Notes: generated by a model from the sequence alone, not told the origin. DNA of 64,000 nt from UTCFX2 sp963788305 (GCA_963788305.1 CAWBGK010000015.1:62001-126000), one strand, 5' to 3'. Counted from the first letter of the stretch, positions 29,302 to 40,819 are shown. Program-made: numbers and translations.

Positions 29302-30735
29302 ATAACGCTAGGAAAAATATTCGCACTTATCATTGGCAGCTGCGGGTCAGTGAACGCCGCAGCCTGCTTTTAATTGGCGATCTTGCGGCTGCGATAGCCG
29401 CTTTGGGGATTTCTTTATATTTTTGGGGAACAAGCGAGAAATTCCTGGGTTTCTCGTTGGAGTTTCTGCAGAAGCGCGTCCCGACCTGGTTTTTTTTCCT
29501 CCCGCTTATCTGGCTCGTGTTGATGGTCGAGCTGTACGATGTCCATCGTGCCGCAGATTGGGGGCAGACGGTGCGCGGTGTGGCAGGCGCTGTCCTGATC
29601 GGATTTGTGCTCTATCTGGCTTTATATTTTTATTATTTCAACCCTCCCACTTCGCTTCTCCCCAGAAGGGGTGTAGCTTCCTATCTGGTTGCTGTTTTCT
29701 TGCTGACGCTTTTCTGGCGGTGGATCTATATCAAGGTGTTTACCGGCTCGCAGTTCAGGCGCCGGGTCCTGCTGGTAGGAGGCGGAAAAAGCGCAGAAAT
29801 CCTGCTTAAGGAAATAAACAACCTGCCCAACCCTCCATTTACAGTGGCAGGGATCATCGACGATGACCCGGACAAGCTTGGGACTCAGGTCGAAGGGTTT
29901 GCAGGTAATCGGCGCAAGCGGGGGGATGCTTGAAATGGTCCGTGAGAACCAGATTTCAGATATCATCGTTGCGATCTCCGGCGAGATGCAAGGCGGCATG
30001 TTCCAGGCGCTGCTGGATGCCCAGGAGCTGGGGGTGGAAATCGTGCGCATGCCGACTGCATATGAAGAAGTGATGGGTCGGGTCCCGATCATGATGCTGG
30101 AAGCGAACTGGATCCTGCGATCATTCGTTGACGAGCTGCGAGTGAGCGGTTTTTATTTGCTTGTTAAACGCCTGCTGGATATCCTCGGCGGCCTGGTGGG
30201 CAGCATCATCACGCTGGTGTTAATGCCCTTCATTGCACTGCTGACGATCATCGACGACGGCCTGCCGGTGTTTTACACCCAGACGCGCTGCGGCCGGGGC
30301 GGGCAGCCGTACGAGATCCTGAAATTCCGGACGATGCGCCGGGATGCTGAAGCGGACGGCACACCGCGCTGGGCTCGCGAAGACGACGACCGGGCTACCC
30401 GGGTTGGAAAGGTACTTCGAAAGACGCACATAGATGAGCTGCCGCAGTTTCTCAACGTCCTGCGCGGAGAGATGAGCCTGGTCGGGCCACGCGCCGAGCG
30501 GCCAGAGCTGGTGAAATATTTCCAAAAACATATCCCATTTTATCGGGCTCGCCTGCTGGTCAAGCCGGGAATCACGGGTTGGGCGCAGGTCAATTTTGGA
30601 TATGCTTCAACCATCGATGAGACCATTATCAAGCTTGAATATGATCTGTATTATATTAAACACCGCAGTTTTATGACAGACATGGTCATCCTTCTCCGGA
30701 CGCCGTCCACAGTCTTAGGTTTCAGGGGACGCTGA
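29298..30735 (+). CDS. Polyprenyl-phosphate sugar-1-phosphate transferase (WbaP/WcaJ type), frameshifted
   Basis: About 479 residues. Starts the lipid-linked glycan by moving a sugar phosphate from UDP-sugar to undecaprenyl phosphate. N-terminal four membrane helices (29298-~29720), then a Rossmann-like CoA-binding domain (RRVLLVGGGKSAEILLKEI), a frame change near 29900, and the C-terminal catalytic domain: RLLDILGGLVGSI, FYTQTRCGRGGQPYEILKFRTMR, GKVLRKTHIDELPQFLNVLRGEMSLVGPRAERPE, PGITGWAQVNFGY. These are the complete bacterial sugar transferase signatures including the D-E pair. ATG 29298 overlaps the GT2 stop (ATGA). Next gene follows after 3 bases. Confidence 0.92.
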
Positions 30736-30738
30736 GCG

Positions 30739-32626
30739 ATGAAGTCACGAATCATCCTGCGCGGCAGGGCGCTTTTCGTGATCGATCTGGTGTTGATCGT
30801 CATTGCGGCATTGGGCAGCTTTGCGCTGCGGACGGATTTAGGCCCGCTTTTTGTCTCCTACCTGCCTCAAGCCTATTGGTTGGTCGCGATCAGCCTGATC
30901 ATCAAGCCGCTGATCTTCTATGCATATGGGCTTTACAGGCGGCTGTGGGTATACGCCAGCATTCAAGAGCTTAAGCTGATCATTGCGGCTGTCTCGACCG
31001 CATCCGTCGCAGTATCGCTCGTTGTTGTGATCCTCAGGGCAGTCGAATTACTGCCTTTTTATCCGCGCAGTACGCTTCCGATCGATTGGCTGCTGACCTT
31101 GATCCTGATCGGCGGATTGAGGTTTTCGCTGAGGCTGATCTCTGATGCGCAGCAGACGCCGGGGGACGGCCGAAAAGCGGCGCCGGAGGGTTCTGATCGT
31201 CGGCGCAGGAGATGCAGGCGCGCTGGTGGTGCGCGAAATGCAGAAAAACCCAGCTTTACGCCTCACCCCAGTCTGCTTCCTGGACGACAACCCAGATAAA
31301 CAAAAACAGCAAATCCACGGCGTGCCGGTGATCGGAAAGATCAATGAACTTGCCCGGACGGTTATGGTCCGGCGCATCCAGGAAGTGATCATCGCCATCC
31401 CGAGCGCACCGGGTCGGGTCATCCGCCAGGTGGCGGAAGTATGCCGGGCTCGAAATATCCCCTTCCGCACGATGCCAGGCATCTACGAGCTGATTGGCGG
31501 GAAGGTCAACGTCAACCGGCTCCGGGAAGTTGAGATCACTGACCTGCTCCGGCGCGAACCCACCCGGATTGACGAGCAGCTGATTGGATCGAGCCTGACG
31601 GGACGGCGGGTGATGGTCACCGGCGCAGGAGGCTCGATTGGACGAGAGCTTTGCCGCCAGGTTGCCCGCTGGAGTCCAACTTCACTGATCATGCTGGGGC
31701 ACGGAGAAAACAGCATTGTGGAATCGATGCTGGAAATCCAGGAGAATTTTCCTGTGCTGCCTGTTCATCCGGTGATCGCTGACGTGAGAGACCTGGACCG
31801 GTTGAGCCTGGTTTTTGATGAGCTGCGCCCTGAGGTCGTCTTTCACACCGCCGCCCACAAGCACGTCCCACTGATGGAAGTTAATGTAGAGGACGCGGTC
31901 ACGAACAACGTCCAGGGCACTCGAAACGTCGTCGAAGTCTCCCTGAATGATGGGGTGGAACGGTTTGTGCTGATTTCGACAGATAAGGCGATCCGGCCTT
32001 CCAGCGTATATGGGGCCACGAAACGCCTGGGTGAGATGATCGTATTGGATGCGGCGAACCGCTCGGGATTGGCCTTTTCTGTGGTGCGGTTTGGCAATGT
32101 CCTCGGCAGCCGGGGCAGCGTTGTGCCAAAATTCAAACGTCAGATTGCCAGCGGCGGCCCGGTAACAGTCACTCACCCAGACATGAAGCGATATTTTATG
32201 ACGATCCCCGAAGCGGTTCATCTGGTCCTGCAGGCTTCTTCGATGGGCCAGGGAGGCGAAGTCTTCGTCTTGAACATGGGGGAGCAGGTGCGCATCCTTG
32301 ACCTGGCGGAAGACCTGATCCGGCTTTCTGGCCTGGATCCTGGCAAGGACATCGAGATCGAATATACCGGGATCCGGCCGGGAGAAAAATTGAGCGAAGA
32401 GCTCTGGGATCAGTGGGCACATTTTGAATCCACCGATCACCCGGATATCGTACTGCTGACTGAGGAGCAATTACTGAGCGGGGTTGAGCTGCAGGATACG
32501 GTCGATGAGCTGCTCCATCTGGCCCGAGAAGGCGATTCTAGCTCGATTGTGAAAATACTGGACGGATGCATCCCGGGTTCGGCTGTGCGGAGCATGCCGA
32601 TGCCAGATATCACATCCTACATTTGA
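30739..32626 (+). CDS. CapD/FlaA1-like nucleotide-sugar 4,6-dehydratase, frameshifted
   Basis: About 629 residues, membrane-bound. Four N-terminal helices (30739-~31160), a first Rossmann fold after the frame change near 31180 (RRVLIVGAGDAGALVVREM), and the catalytic SDR domain: VMVTGAGGSIGRELCRQV, HTAAHKHVPLME, FVLISTDKAIRPSSVYGATKRLGE, RFGNVLGSRGSVVPKF, GIRPGEKLSEEL. These match UDP-N-acetylhexosamine 4,6-dehydratase / C6-dehydratase of the PglF, WbpM and CapD group. It would supply a deoxyamino sugar to the transferase encoded just upstream. Confidence 0.92.
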
Positions 32627-32684
32627 TCAGCAAATCAGAAAAAGTAGTTGAATCCCAACGACGAGGATCGTTTCGAGGTTTTGG

Positions 32685-33739
32685 ATGAGCGAAGTATCGC
32701 CCGATGAATGGGAAGAACACCTCGAAAATATTCCGTCAGCGCATATCCTGCAGACCCGGCGGTGGGGCGATCTGAAATCCAGCTTTGGTTGGAAAGCCCG
32801 CTATGTGATTTGCGAGAGGTCGAAGCCAGAAGCCAGCCTTGGAGCACAGGTCCTTTTCCGGCGGGCGCGATTTGGTTTCAGCGCGGGCTTATATTGCCAA
32901 GGGACCGCCCGGCTTCGATCCGACTTCGCATCCAATCAGCCCTGACCTTTGGAATTCGTTCATGGCGGAAATTGACCGACTTTGCCGAAGCGAGCGAGCG
33001 GTCTTTCTGAAAATCGAGCCAGATAGTTTGGGAGTCCTGCTCTGGGTCCTCCCAACATTCAGATTCGGTCCGACTTCAGCCGCCCCCTGACTTTCGACTC
33101 AGCTCGCAAACAATCCAACCGCCTCGCACGCTGGTTGTAGATTTGAAAGGCAGCGAAGACCAGCTGCTGGAGCGAATGAAGCAGAAGACGCGCTACAACA
33201 TCCGCCTGGCTATTAAAAAAGGGGTGACGGTGCACAGCAGCGAGGACCTGCAGACTTTTCACCGCTTGATGACAATGACCGGGGAGCGGGACCTCTTTGG
33301 CGTTCACAGCCTGGATTACTACCAGCGGGCTTATCAGCTGTTTCGGCAGAAAGATAACTGCGTCATGCTGCTTGCTGAGCTCGATGGTCTTCCGCTGGCT
33401 GGATTAATGGCGTTCCGGCATGGGGAGCGGGCATGGTATTTTTATGGCGCTTCTTCGAATGAATTTCGTGAGCTGATGCCAGCATACTTACTGCAGTGGG
33501 AAGCAATGCGATGGGCGCGCGGCCATGGATGCAGCACGTACGATTTATGGGGGGTCCCGGACGAAGAAGAGCAGGTGCTCGAAGATCATTTCCTTACTCG
33601 CAGCGGCGATTTGTGGGGTGTTTATCGATTTAAACGCGGTTTTGGAGGAGAGCTGCGCCGGTCTCCGGGACCGTGGGACAGGGTCTACCGGACGTCGCTT
33701 TACGAGCTTTATCTAAGATGGTCACGGCGAACGGGATGA
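32685..33739 (+). CDS. FemAB-family aminoacyl/peptidyl transferase 1, several frameshifts
   Basis: About 350 residues of the FemABX/GNAT-like fold, which uses aminoacyl-tRNA to add amino acids to peptidoglycan precursors. N-terminal part: WEEHLENIPSAHILQTRRWGDLKSSFGW. The middle is split over frames near 32890, 33030 and 33095 (LFRRARFGFSAG, KGPPGFDPTS, FLKIEPD). The C-terminal part is intact from 33143: LERMKQKTRYNIRLAIKKGV, YYFYGASSNEFRELMPAYLLQWEAMRWA, YDLWGVPDEEE and GVYRFKRGFGGEL. Its stop (33737-33739) overlaps the ATG of the second copy. Confidence 0.85.
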
Positions 33740-34857
33740 AATTCAGCGTCGAGACCCAGGTTTCGCCCTCAGAATGGAACGCAACGGCCGCCAGGCTGCC
33801 TGGCGCGCATGTGCTTCAGACATTCGAGTGGGGTCAGGTTAAAGCCCGGACTGGCTGGCGGCCGATTTTCTGCACCTGGAGCGAGGACGGTGGTGAGGCC
33901 CGAGCAGCAGCGCTTGTTCTGGAACGCAGCGCGGCTGTGCGAAGCCTGTCTTCAGGATTGCGCCTGCTGTATGTCCCGCGCGGCCCGCTCCTGGAATGGC
34001 AGGACGCCAGACTGCGCAGCCAGGTGCTGGATGATCTCAGGGACCTGACCCACCGGCGCGGGGCGCTGTTTATCAAGATTGACCCGGACGTCTCGCTGGG
34101 AACTGGAATCCCCGGCACTGAAGATCAATTAGAGAAACCCGTTGGCCTGGACTTGATGAAGATTCTGAAAGAGGGAGGCTGGAGGTTTTCTGAGGAGCAA
34201 ATCCAGTTCCGCAACACGATGCTGATCGACCTGAATCGCTCAGAAGAGCTGCTGCTGGCCGGGATGAAACAGAAGGCGCGCTATAATTTGCGCCTGGCCG
34301 AGCGAAAAGGAGTCTCGATCCGCCTTGCTGGGCAGGATGATTTTCCAGAGCTTTTCAGAATGTACGCCGAGACCTCGGTGCGCGACGGTTTTATCATCCG
34401 GGATGAAGGATACTACCGCACCGCCTGGACGACCATGAATGGTTCGGGAATGGCTTTAACGCTGATCGCTGAAGTAGACGGTGAAGCCGTCGCAGGAATG
34501 ATCGACTATTATTTTGCAGGAAAGGCCTGGTACATGCACGGGATGTCGCGAGCCGTGCACCGCGAAAAGATGCCTAACTACCTGCTGCAATGGGTAGCCA
34601 TGCGCCGATTAAAGGCGCTTGGGGTGGAAACTTATGATTTATGGGGTGCGCCAGATATTTTTGATGAAAGCGATTCCCTTTGGGGAGTATACCGGTTTAA
34701 AGAAAGCCTGGGAGCTACCGTAAACCGCGGATTGGGGGCCTGGGATTTTCCGAGGTCTTTGGCGCTTTATAGAGTTTACACAAAGATCCTGCCGCGCCTG
34801 CTTGAGATCATGCGCCGGAGGGGTGCAGCCAGCACTCGCAGGACGGCAGGTGTATAG
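33736..34857 (+). CDS. FemAB-family aminoacyl/peptidyl transferase 2
   Basis: 373 residues, intact. Start set at ATG 33736, which overlaps the upstream stop (ATGA); longer versions would run into the first copy. Family landmarks in the same order as the neighbour: LPGAHVLQTFEWGQVKARTGW, YVPRGPLLEW, FIKIDPDV, LLAGMKQKARYNLRLAERKGV, YYRTAWTTM, AGMIDYYFAGKAWYMHGMS, MPNYLLQWVAMRRLKALG, YDLWGAPDIFDESDSLWGVYRFKESLGA. The two copies have clearly diverged, so they probably add different residues or act on different acceptors. They close a glycan operon, which suggests transfer of an amino acid to peptidoglycan or to the lipid-linked glycan. Confidence 0.9.
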   Translation: MKFSVETQVSPSEWNATAARLPGAHVLQTFEWGQVKARTGWRPIFCTWSEDGGEARAAALVLERSAAVRSLSSGLRLLYVPRGPLLEWQDARLRSQVLDDLRDLTHRRGALFIKIDPDVSLGTGIPGTEDQLEKPVGLDLMKILKEGGWRFSEEQIQFRNTMLIDLNRSEELLLAGMKQKARYNLRLAERKGVSIRLAGQDDFPELFRMYAETSVRDGFIIRDEGYYRTAWTTMNGSGMALTLIAEVDGEAVAGMIDYYFAGKAWYMHGMSRAVHREKMPNYLLQWVAMRRLKALGVETYDLWGAPDIFDESDSLWGVYRFKESLGATVNRGLGAWDFPRSLALYRVYTKILPRLLEIMRRRGAASTRRTAGV

Positions 34858-34892
34858 GTGAATCCAGTTTCACATGATTAGAAGGGACTGAC

Positions 34893-35882
34893 ATGAAACA
34901 AATACCTCGTTTGAATTTTGCCCATCTCCCGACACCGGTGGAGCCGATGCCCCGGCTTACAGCGCTGCTTGGCGGGCCGAAACTTCTGGTTAAACGGGAT
35001 GACCAGACCGGGCTGGCGATGGGCGGAAATAAGACCCGCAAGCTTGAGTTCCTTGTCGCAGAAGCCCAGGCAAATGGCGCCCGGACGCTGATCACTGCCG
35101 GAGCGCTGCAGTCCAATCACTGCCGGCAGACGGCTGCCGCGGCAGCCCGATATGGTTTTGGGTGCATCCTGGTGTTGTATCCAGCGGGCGACCAGGCAGA
35201 CTCGGCTGATCAGGCGTCACACCGATCGGCCAATCTGCTGCTCGACGGTTTGCTCGGAGCAGAAATTATCCACACCAGACGCAATCTACGCGACCAGACT
35301 TTGAAGGAGGCCTTTCAGACAGCCTGGGATGCCGGCCGACGGCCTTATATGATCCCATACGGCGGCTCAAACGTCACCGGTGCAGCTTCTTATGTGTACG
35401 CAATGGAGGAATTTCTTTCCCAACGACCCACCGCCGACTGGATCGTGTTCCCTTCGTCGTCTGGGGGAACACAGGCAGGCCTGGCGCTGGGGGCGCGCTT
35501 GTTTGGGTATTCGGGCAGAGTCCTTGGCATCAGCGTGGATGAGCCAAGGGATGTGCTGAAAGAGCGTGTGGCCAAGCTGGCTACTGAGACGGCGGATTTT
35601 CTTGGCGAAAGCCTGAAACTGAACCCGGACGATATCCCTGTCAACGCCGACTACCTGGGCGGTGGATACGGCGTGATGGGGCCGGCCGAGCGGGAGGCGA
35701 TCGAATTGTTTGCCCGCCAGGAAGCGCTGCTGCTTGACCCGGTTTACACGGGACGCGCCGCGGCAGGACTGATTGACCTCGTCCGAAGGGGCTTTTTCTC
35801 AGTTCAAGACAGGGTGCTGTTCTGGCATACCGGTGGTACGCCGGCGCTGTTCGCAGACGCTTACCGCGAACAGCTGAGCTAG
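34893..35882 (+). CDS. PLP-dependent D-cysteine desulfhydrase / ACC deaminase family
   Basis: 329 residues, intact. Fold type II PLP enzyme. The cofactor Lys is in GGNKTRKLEFL. AGALQSNHCRQTAAAAA is the Ser-Asn-His substrate loop, IPYGGSNVTGAASYV and FPSSSGGTQAGL the phosphate-binding Gly loop, and HTGGTPALFA the C-terminal ending. Closest to D-cysteine desulfhydrase (DcyD), giving pyruvate, H2S and ammonia. ACC deaminase cannot be excluded from sequence alone. ATG 34893 follows AGAAGGGACTGAC. It may be co-transcribed with the FemAB pair. A RidA protein, which detoxifies PLP-enzyme intermediates, lies 7 kb upstream. Confidence 0.88.
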   Translation: MKQIPRLNFAHLPTPVEPMPRLTALLGGPKLLVKRDDQTGLAMGGNKTRKLEFLVAEAQANGARTLITAGALQSNHCRQTAAAAARYGFGCILVLYPAGDQADSADQASHRSANLLLDGLLGAEIIHTRRNLRDQTLKEAFQTAWDAGRRPYMIPYGGSNVTGAASYVYAMEEFLSQRPTADWIVFPSSSGGTQAGLALGARLFGYSGRVLGISVDEPRDVLKERVAKLATETADFLGESLKLNPDDIPVNADYLGGGYGVMGPAEREAIELFARQEALLLDPVYTGRAAAGLIDLVRRGFFSVQDRVLFWHTGGTPALFADAYREQLS

Positions 35883-35886
35883 CAGA

Positions 35887-37433
35887 TTACCGTAAGCCAA
35901 GCACTTCTAACACGACGACCGGCTCGCGCTTGCCTTTGGCTATGATGGACTCAACCGGCCTGGCGTCGATCTGATCGGCTACCAGCCTGTAAGCGAACTC
36001 ACTGATCAGGATCTGGCCGCCTTTCGAATTCTCCTGGATGCGCTTGGCGGTATTGACGCTGTCGCCGATCGCAGTATACTCAAGCCTTTTTTCGGTCCCG
36101 ACCAGACCTAAAACCGCGTCGCCAAAGTGGATTCCAACCCCAAAGGAAAGCCGCTGTTCCGGCTGCAGCTCCTGGCTCAGGCGCTCGATCCTGGAGCGCA
36201 GGTCCAGCGCGGCATGAACAGCCCGGAGGGTATGATCCGGCTGGGGGATTGGAGCGTTGAACCAGGCCATGACCGCATCACCTAAGAACTTATCGATCGT
36301 GCCTTCCTGGGCCAGGATGGCATCTGCGGCGGCAGCCAGGTAGCGGTTAAGAATTGAAACCAGCTCTTCAGGAGTTACCTGCTCGCTGAAATGGGTAAAT
36401 CCGCGGATATCTGCGAACAGCGCTGTGATCTGAGAACGGGTGCCGCCGAGCTGGAGCTGATCCGGGTTTAGCTGGCGGATCACAGCGGGTGAAACCATCC
36501 GCTCGAACAGCCGTCTCTGTGCTTCCAGACGTTTTTTCTCAGTCAGGTCGTCGAGCACGATTGCGACACCCTGGGTTGTATGCGAGGCATCTTTAAGGGG
36601 GAAAGGTTGATGCTGAGCGACATGTCTCCCCGTGAAGGCGAGCAAATGTTCAGCTCGCGTCCGACGACGATCTCGTCCGTCAGCTGAACAGCGTCAATCT
36701 CAGTAAATAGGTCCTGGGTCAAGTTGTCGCAAGAAGTTGGAAGGAGGACATCTTCCAGGTTATGCCCGACAGCGACGGAGGAGTTCAAGCTCTCCTAAGA
36801 TCGTCTTTGCCGCCCGGTTGCAGAGCGAAATTTTATGGTTGGTGTCCGTGGTGATCACTCCGCTGGCAATTGAAGCGAAGACATTATCCATCAGGTTTTA
36901 AGCTCAGTCACCTCCGCCAGAGTGCGGCGGACGGACTCGAACAACCGGGCATTCTCCAATGCGACCGCAGCATGGTTGGCAAAGGTCGTGAGCAGATCGC
37001 GCTCCGGGTCGGAGAAGATACCCGTGCGGATGCGGTTATCCACATAGATAACACCGGTCAGCTCGCCTTTCACTTTCAGCGGGACGCAAAGGATGGAGCG
37101 CAGATTAAACATGATGATGCTTTGGTGACCGTCAAAGCGAGGGTCTTCCTGGGCATTCGTCGTTAACACCGGCTGACCATCGCTGACCACTCGATCAATG
37201 ATCGTCCGGCTGATCGCAAACTCGGAAGGATCGAGAGAGTTCTGCTCCCAGTTCCGGGCGATCGGTGTGATAAATTCGCCGTCTTCGCCGCGAAGCATTA
37301 AGAATCCGCGTTCTGCTTGCATCAAGCGGATGATGTTATCCATCACGATGCGCAGGACTTCATCCAGGTCGAGGGTGGAGTTGATCGCCTGGATCACATC
37401 ATTCAACGCTGATTGTCTCTCAGTTGTTAACAT
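35887..37433 (-). CDS. GAF-PAS class III adenylate cyclase, frameshifted
   Basis: About 515 residues. N-terminal GAF domain (37433-~36895: NSTLDLDEVLRIVMDNI, RGFLMLRGEDGEF, ILCVPLKVKGELTGVIYVDNR). A PAS-like domain follows over breaks near 36890, 36790 and 36600 (NKISLCNRAAKTIL, LNLSPL, VAIVLDDLT). Then comes a class III cyclase domain: metal Asp in ALFADIRGFTHFSE and DKFLGDAVMAWF; adenine-type residues Lys (IDK) and Asp (YTAIGDSVNTAKR); transition-state Asn/Arg in the last motif. These predict cAMP rather than cGMP synthesis. Start ATG 37433 chosen over TTG 37454. No receptor or CRP-type target is nearby. Confidence 0.87.
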
Positions 37434-37450
37434 CTCTGCTACACCTTTGT

Positions 37451-39986
37451 TCAAGAGTTAGAACGGGTCCGCTTCAGATCGGATTGGACGAGCCAATCCG
37501 GGCGATCTGGTTTTTGGATCCGTTTGAGTGAATTCTTCAAGAATGCTTTCCATGAAAGCATGCGGATATCCCTTGCGGAACGTTGAGCAAGGGCCAAATC
37601 GACAGGTCTTTCGCTGAAAGTCCCGATCTGGTACTGGCGCACGAGCTCTCTGGCGGGAGCGTCCGCTGGCGGGAGGATCCGGCCCAGCGTTTCTGCCCGT
37701 TCAGAAGGGGTATCGGTCAGCATTGGGGGGCTGCCAGAAAGGTTCAATCCTCGATTGATCTCGAGATATGCCTGCGAAAGAAGCGGAAGCTCCGAGCGGC
37801 GAGCCCAACGCTGGATAAATTGAGGAGGCTGCAGGCCAAGTTTTATGATCCAGCGTTCAATCAAGAGCGGTAAGGCGGGCAACCTGATGGGACTTAGGTG
37901 CTGGAGCGGCTTGCAGTTTTAAAATCCAACGTCTTACCGGCGGCGGGGTTTCTATGCCCAATCTTATGAAGATTGACTCGAGAATTGTGGGTGCATCTGG
38001 CAGACCCAGAAGAGGTAGAAATCGCAGGCTGTAAGACCAATAAGGCGATCCCGGCAGCAAGGAGGGCGAACCAGGCAGACCTGGCGAAGCAAGTTTGGCC
38101 GGGTAGAGACTGACGCCGATTGAGCAGCCTGATTTCGCAGGAGCTCCATCTGCTGGCGCTTGTCTTCCCGAAGAGCTTCCAATTCCTGCGCTTCGGTAAG
38201 ATTACTCAATGCAGCACCGGCGTTGATTCTGCTGTCTGGCGATTTCCGGTTGAGAGGCAGTTGGCTCAAACTCCACCCAACCCAGGTCGGGAAAATAGAC
38301 TTCCGGCCAGGCGTGCGAATCGCGCTGGCGGACGATGAAAACCTTCGCTTCTGGAGGTTTATTGCCTTCGTTTTCAACGACCTGCTCACCCTGGGCAAAA
38401 CCAACAGCGTATCGCGCCGGGATACCGAGAGATCGAAGCAGAATGACCTGTGCTGATGCGTAATAGTTGCAGAAACCGGATTTTGATTCGAACAAAAACC
38501 AATCGATCGGCTCTACCCGTGCAGGCGGGGCTTCTGCCAGGAAGGGAACGTAGCGGATATTTTCGCGCAAATAGCGTGTTATCGCAGCTGCCTTGTCATA
38601 AGGGGTATCCAACCCCGCGGTGATTTGTTCGGCCAGGGCGATGGTGCGGGGAGTGATCGAATCCGGCAGCTGTAGATAACGGTCACGGATCCATGCCGGG
38701 TAATCAGATCCCGACCGGCGCAACATCTCTACCGGTGCGGCGCTGACCGATGTGAGGACATCATAACGTTCGCCAGGTCCAACCGGAGCAGCAGCCAGAT
38801 AAGTCACGAAATCAATCGTCCCATCTGGATTTTCTCCATATTCCAGATCGCCAGCGCGGCTGACCCACAGGGGTTGGGAAGGCATGAAAAGCGTGGTGAG
38901 ATTGGCTGCGCTGAAAATGTAGTACTGAGCCAGCCAGCGCTGCACTCCGGTTTCAACCGGCATTTCCCCGGTCGCCGGGTCAAACGGTTGGCTGTTCTCC
39001 ATGGTCGATCGCCAAATGCCATGTTGATAGCTGTCAAAGACCCGCGCCCGCCAGTATAGACGCACTTCAGGCGGCGTTGTGATGGGAGCGAAGGCATGAA
39101 AAATCTGATTATCGCTGAGCTGAGCGCCGCGTCCTAAGGTGGAAGTGGAACTGTAAACCGTTGTGTAAGAGAAGATCGTGGCCTTCAACGAAGCGAATGC
39201 GTTTTCAAAGTTGTTAATGGTTTCATTCCAGGCATCTTGGACAGGTCGCCATGCCCGGCGAGCTTCAGGCAGGGCATTGGCCATGGCAGGCGCAGTCCAG
39301 GCGAGGATCACGATCACAAATACAATGAAAATGGTATACCGCACAAAATCCAGGCTGATGTGAGGAGGCAGAGTGGTGCGGATTTCACGCCAGCGGCTCT
39401 GGCGGTGGTTGAATGTCATCCGAGCGACCAGGATTAACGCAAAGAAAAGGTACGCTGCCAGGTACCAGACCCGATCTGCGACAGCGGAATCGAACGAATG
39501 GATGATAAACAGGGCCAGCCCGCCGGGCAGGATAGCCAGCCATGGGTCTCCGCGTCGAACCAGGATATAACTGGAGAAGACTGCGATCACCCAGAAAAGT
39601 AAAAAAAAGATGATCAGGAACAGCAGAGAATCGCTCACTGGCTCTCGATAGGCAAGCTGAGAGAGGATGATCTGCAGCCTGTTCATCAGGATGATGATCC
39701 GCTCTGACCACGAATAAGCCGCCGGCAGGGTGAGGCCAAGCTGCCACGGAATCGCAAATAGCCCATAGATGAAGGCAAAAATGACTGTTGTTCTTGGTGA
39801 AAATCTGCTTAAGCCAAGCAAGAAACCAGCGATCACGCCAAAGAAGGCCAGGGTCTGGACGATAGAAAGATGACCGGTCCAATCCGTTGCTACAAGCCTG
39901 GATGCAGAAATGAGCATGGCTGCCATCAGCAGCAGCGCGGATGCGGCATCCCACCATCGAATTGGATTAGATCGAGAGTTGCTCAT
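37451..39986 (-). CDS. Transglutaminase-like TgpA-type membrane protein, frameshifted
   Basis: About 845 residues. N-terminal six or so membrane helices (39986-~39250), an extracytoplasmic region, then a transglutaminase core with the Cys-His-Asp triad: SGFCNYYASAQVILLRSLGIPARYAVGF (Cys), RDSHAWPEVYFPDLGW (His), then Asp in the following strand. After the core, a shift near 38240 and two further breaks (about 38030 and 37870). A C-terminal membrane helix and a DUF4129-like tail (LSQAYLEINRGL...TPSERAETLGRILP) complete the TgpA layout. Function unknown; often next to moxR and DUF58 genes, which are absent here. Confidence 0.87.
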
Positions 39987-40375
39987 AATCAGACAAAACA
40001 GACCAACATTAGTCCTTCTGCTGTAGTTTATAACACACTATCTCAAACAGGGAAAGGCTTTATTGGCGAGCAGGACTTGCAGGCAGTAAAGATGTGGCTG
40101 GTGGTGACTTTTTCGCTTGAGAAAACTGATGCGATTCCAGAGTTTACCGCAATCCAGGCTCGTTGCATAGAATAGAATCGGTTATTAACCCAGGTCTAAA
40201 GAACGGTGTCGGTTTATTCCTTAATGCAGGACAACAGCTCAGAGAAGGTGAAGAGAGCTTGAGGCCCGATTGTGTTAGGGAACGATTAAAATATGGTAAA
40301 ATTTCCAAAATTGCCCCCCAAAAGAAGGGGATTTGTATTTCAAATTTCAAAAATCTCGCCCCGACAGGAGAATAA
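39987..40375 (+). promoter_or_regulatory. Intergenic region between the transglutaminase gene (-) and nuoA (+)
   Basis: 389 bases, AT-richer than its surroundings, between divergent genes, so it should hold promoters for both. On the plus strand TAAAAT at about 40299-40304 is the best -10 for the nuo genes (weak TTAGGG 16 bases upstream). On the minus strand TGTTATAAA near 40034-40026 is an extended -10 for the transglutaminase gene. A short hairpin (CCCC/GGGG) lies about 40314-40330. Short open frames here have no coding signs. Confidence 0.4.
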
Positions 40376-40735
40376 ATGGTTACACAAGACTGGTTATTTG
40401 TAGGGATATTCTTGCTGTTGGCTCCAGCTTTACCAGCGATCGCCCTGCTGATCCCGCGGTTGATTGCTCCCAGAAAACCTAATCCGATCAAGATGCAGAC
40501 TTATGAATGCGGAATTGAGACAGTCGGTGCTTCCTGGGTGCAATTCAAAGTTCAATATTACATCTTCGCACTGGTCTTTTTGATCTTTGACGTGGAAATG
40601 GTATTTTTATTTCCGTGGGCAGCAGCATTTGACCAATTGCCTTTGTATGCGGTGTTTGAGGGCGTTTTATTCGTCTTGATTCTGGTTGCTGGACTGATAT
40701 ACGCCTGGCGTAAAGGCGCGCTACAATGGGATTAG
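40376..40735 (+). CDS. nuoA: NADH-quinone oxidoreductase subunit A
   Basis: 119 residues, three membrane helices. Family motifs KMQTYECGIETVGASW (the Cys-containing loop at the Q site) and FALVFLIFDVEMVFLFPWA are complete. Complex I subunit at the junction of membrane and peripheral arms. ATG 40376 follows ACAGGAG. nuoA is normally followed by nuoB. Here the next gene is nuoH, with a hairpin in the 150-base gap. Confidence 0.95.
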   Translation: MVTQDWLFVGIFLLLAPALPAIALLIPRLIAPRKPNPIKMQTYECGIETVGASWVQFKVQYYIFALVFLIFDVEMVFLFPWAAAFDQLPLYAVFEGVLFVLILVAGLIYAWRKGALQWD

Positions 40736-40788
40736 ACCCGGAATTGAGCCAGGCTGGTGGATATTTGGTTCTGGGAAACTCAAAATTG

Positions 40789-40819
40789 AAAAGGCTGCAG
40801 GAGATGTCCTCAGCCTTTT
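40789..40819 (+). terminator. Hairpin between nuoA and nuoH
   Basis: AAAAGGCTG (40789-40797) pairs with CAGCCTTTT (40811-40819), with an inner AGGA/TCCT and a GATG loop. The T-tract is part of the stem, as in many intrinsic terminators. It lies at the place where nuoB, C and D would be expected. Confidence 0.5.

Noticed and set aside
40163..40375. 70-codon open frame ahead of nuoA
   Set aside because: Ends at the nuoA ribosome site, no ribosome site of its own, low-complexity hydrophilic translation; better seen as leader and promoter DNA.
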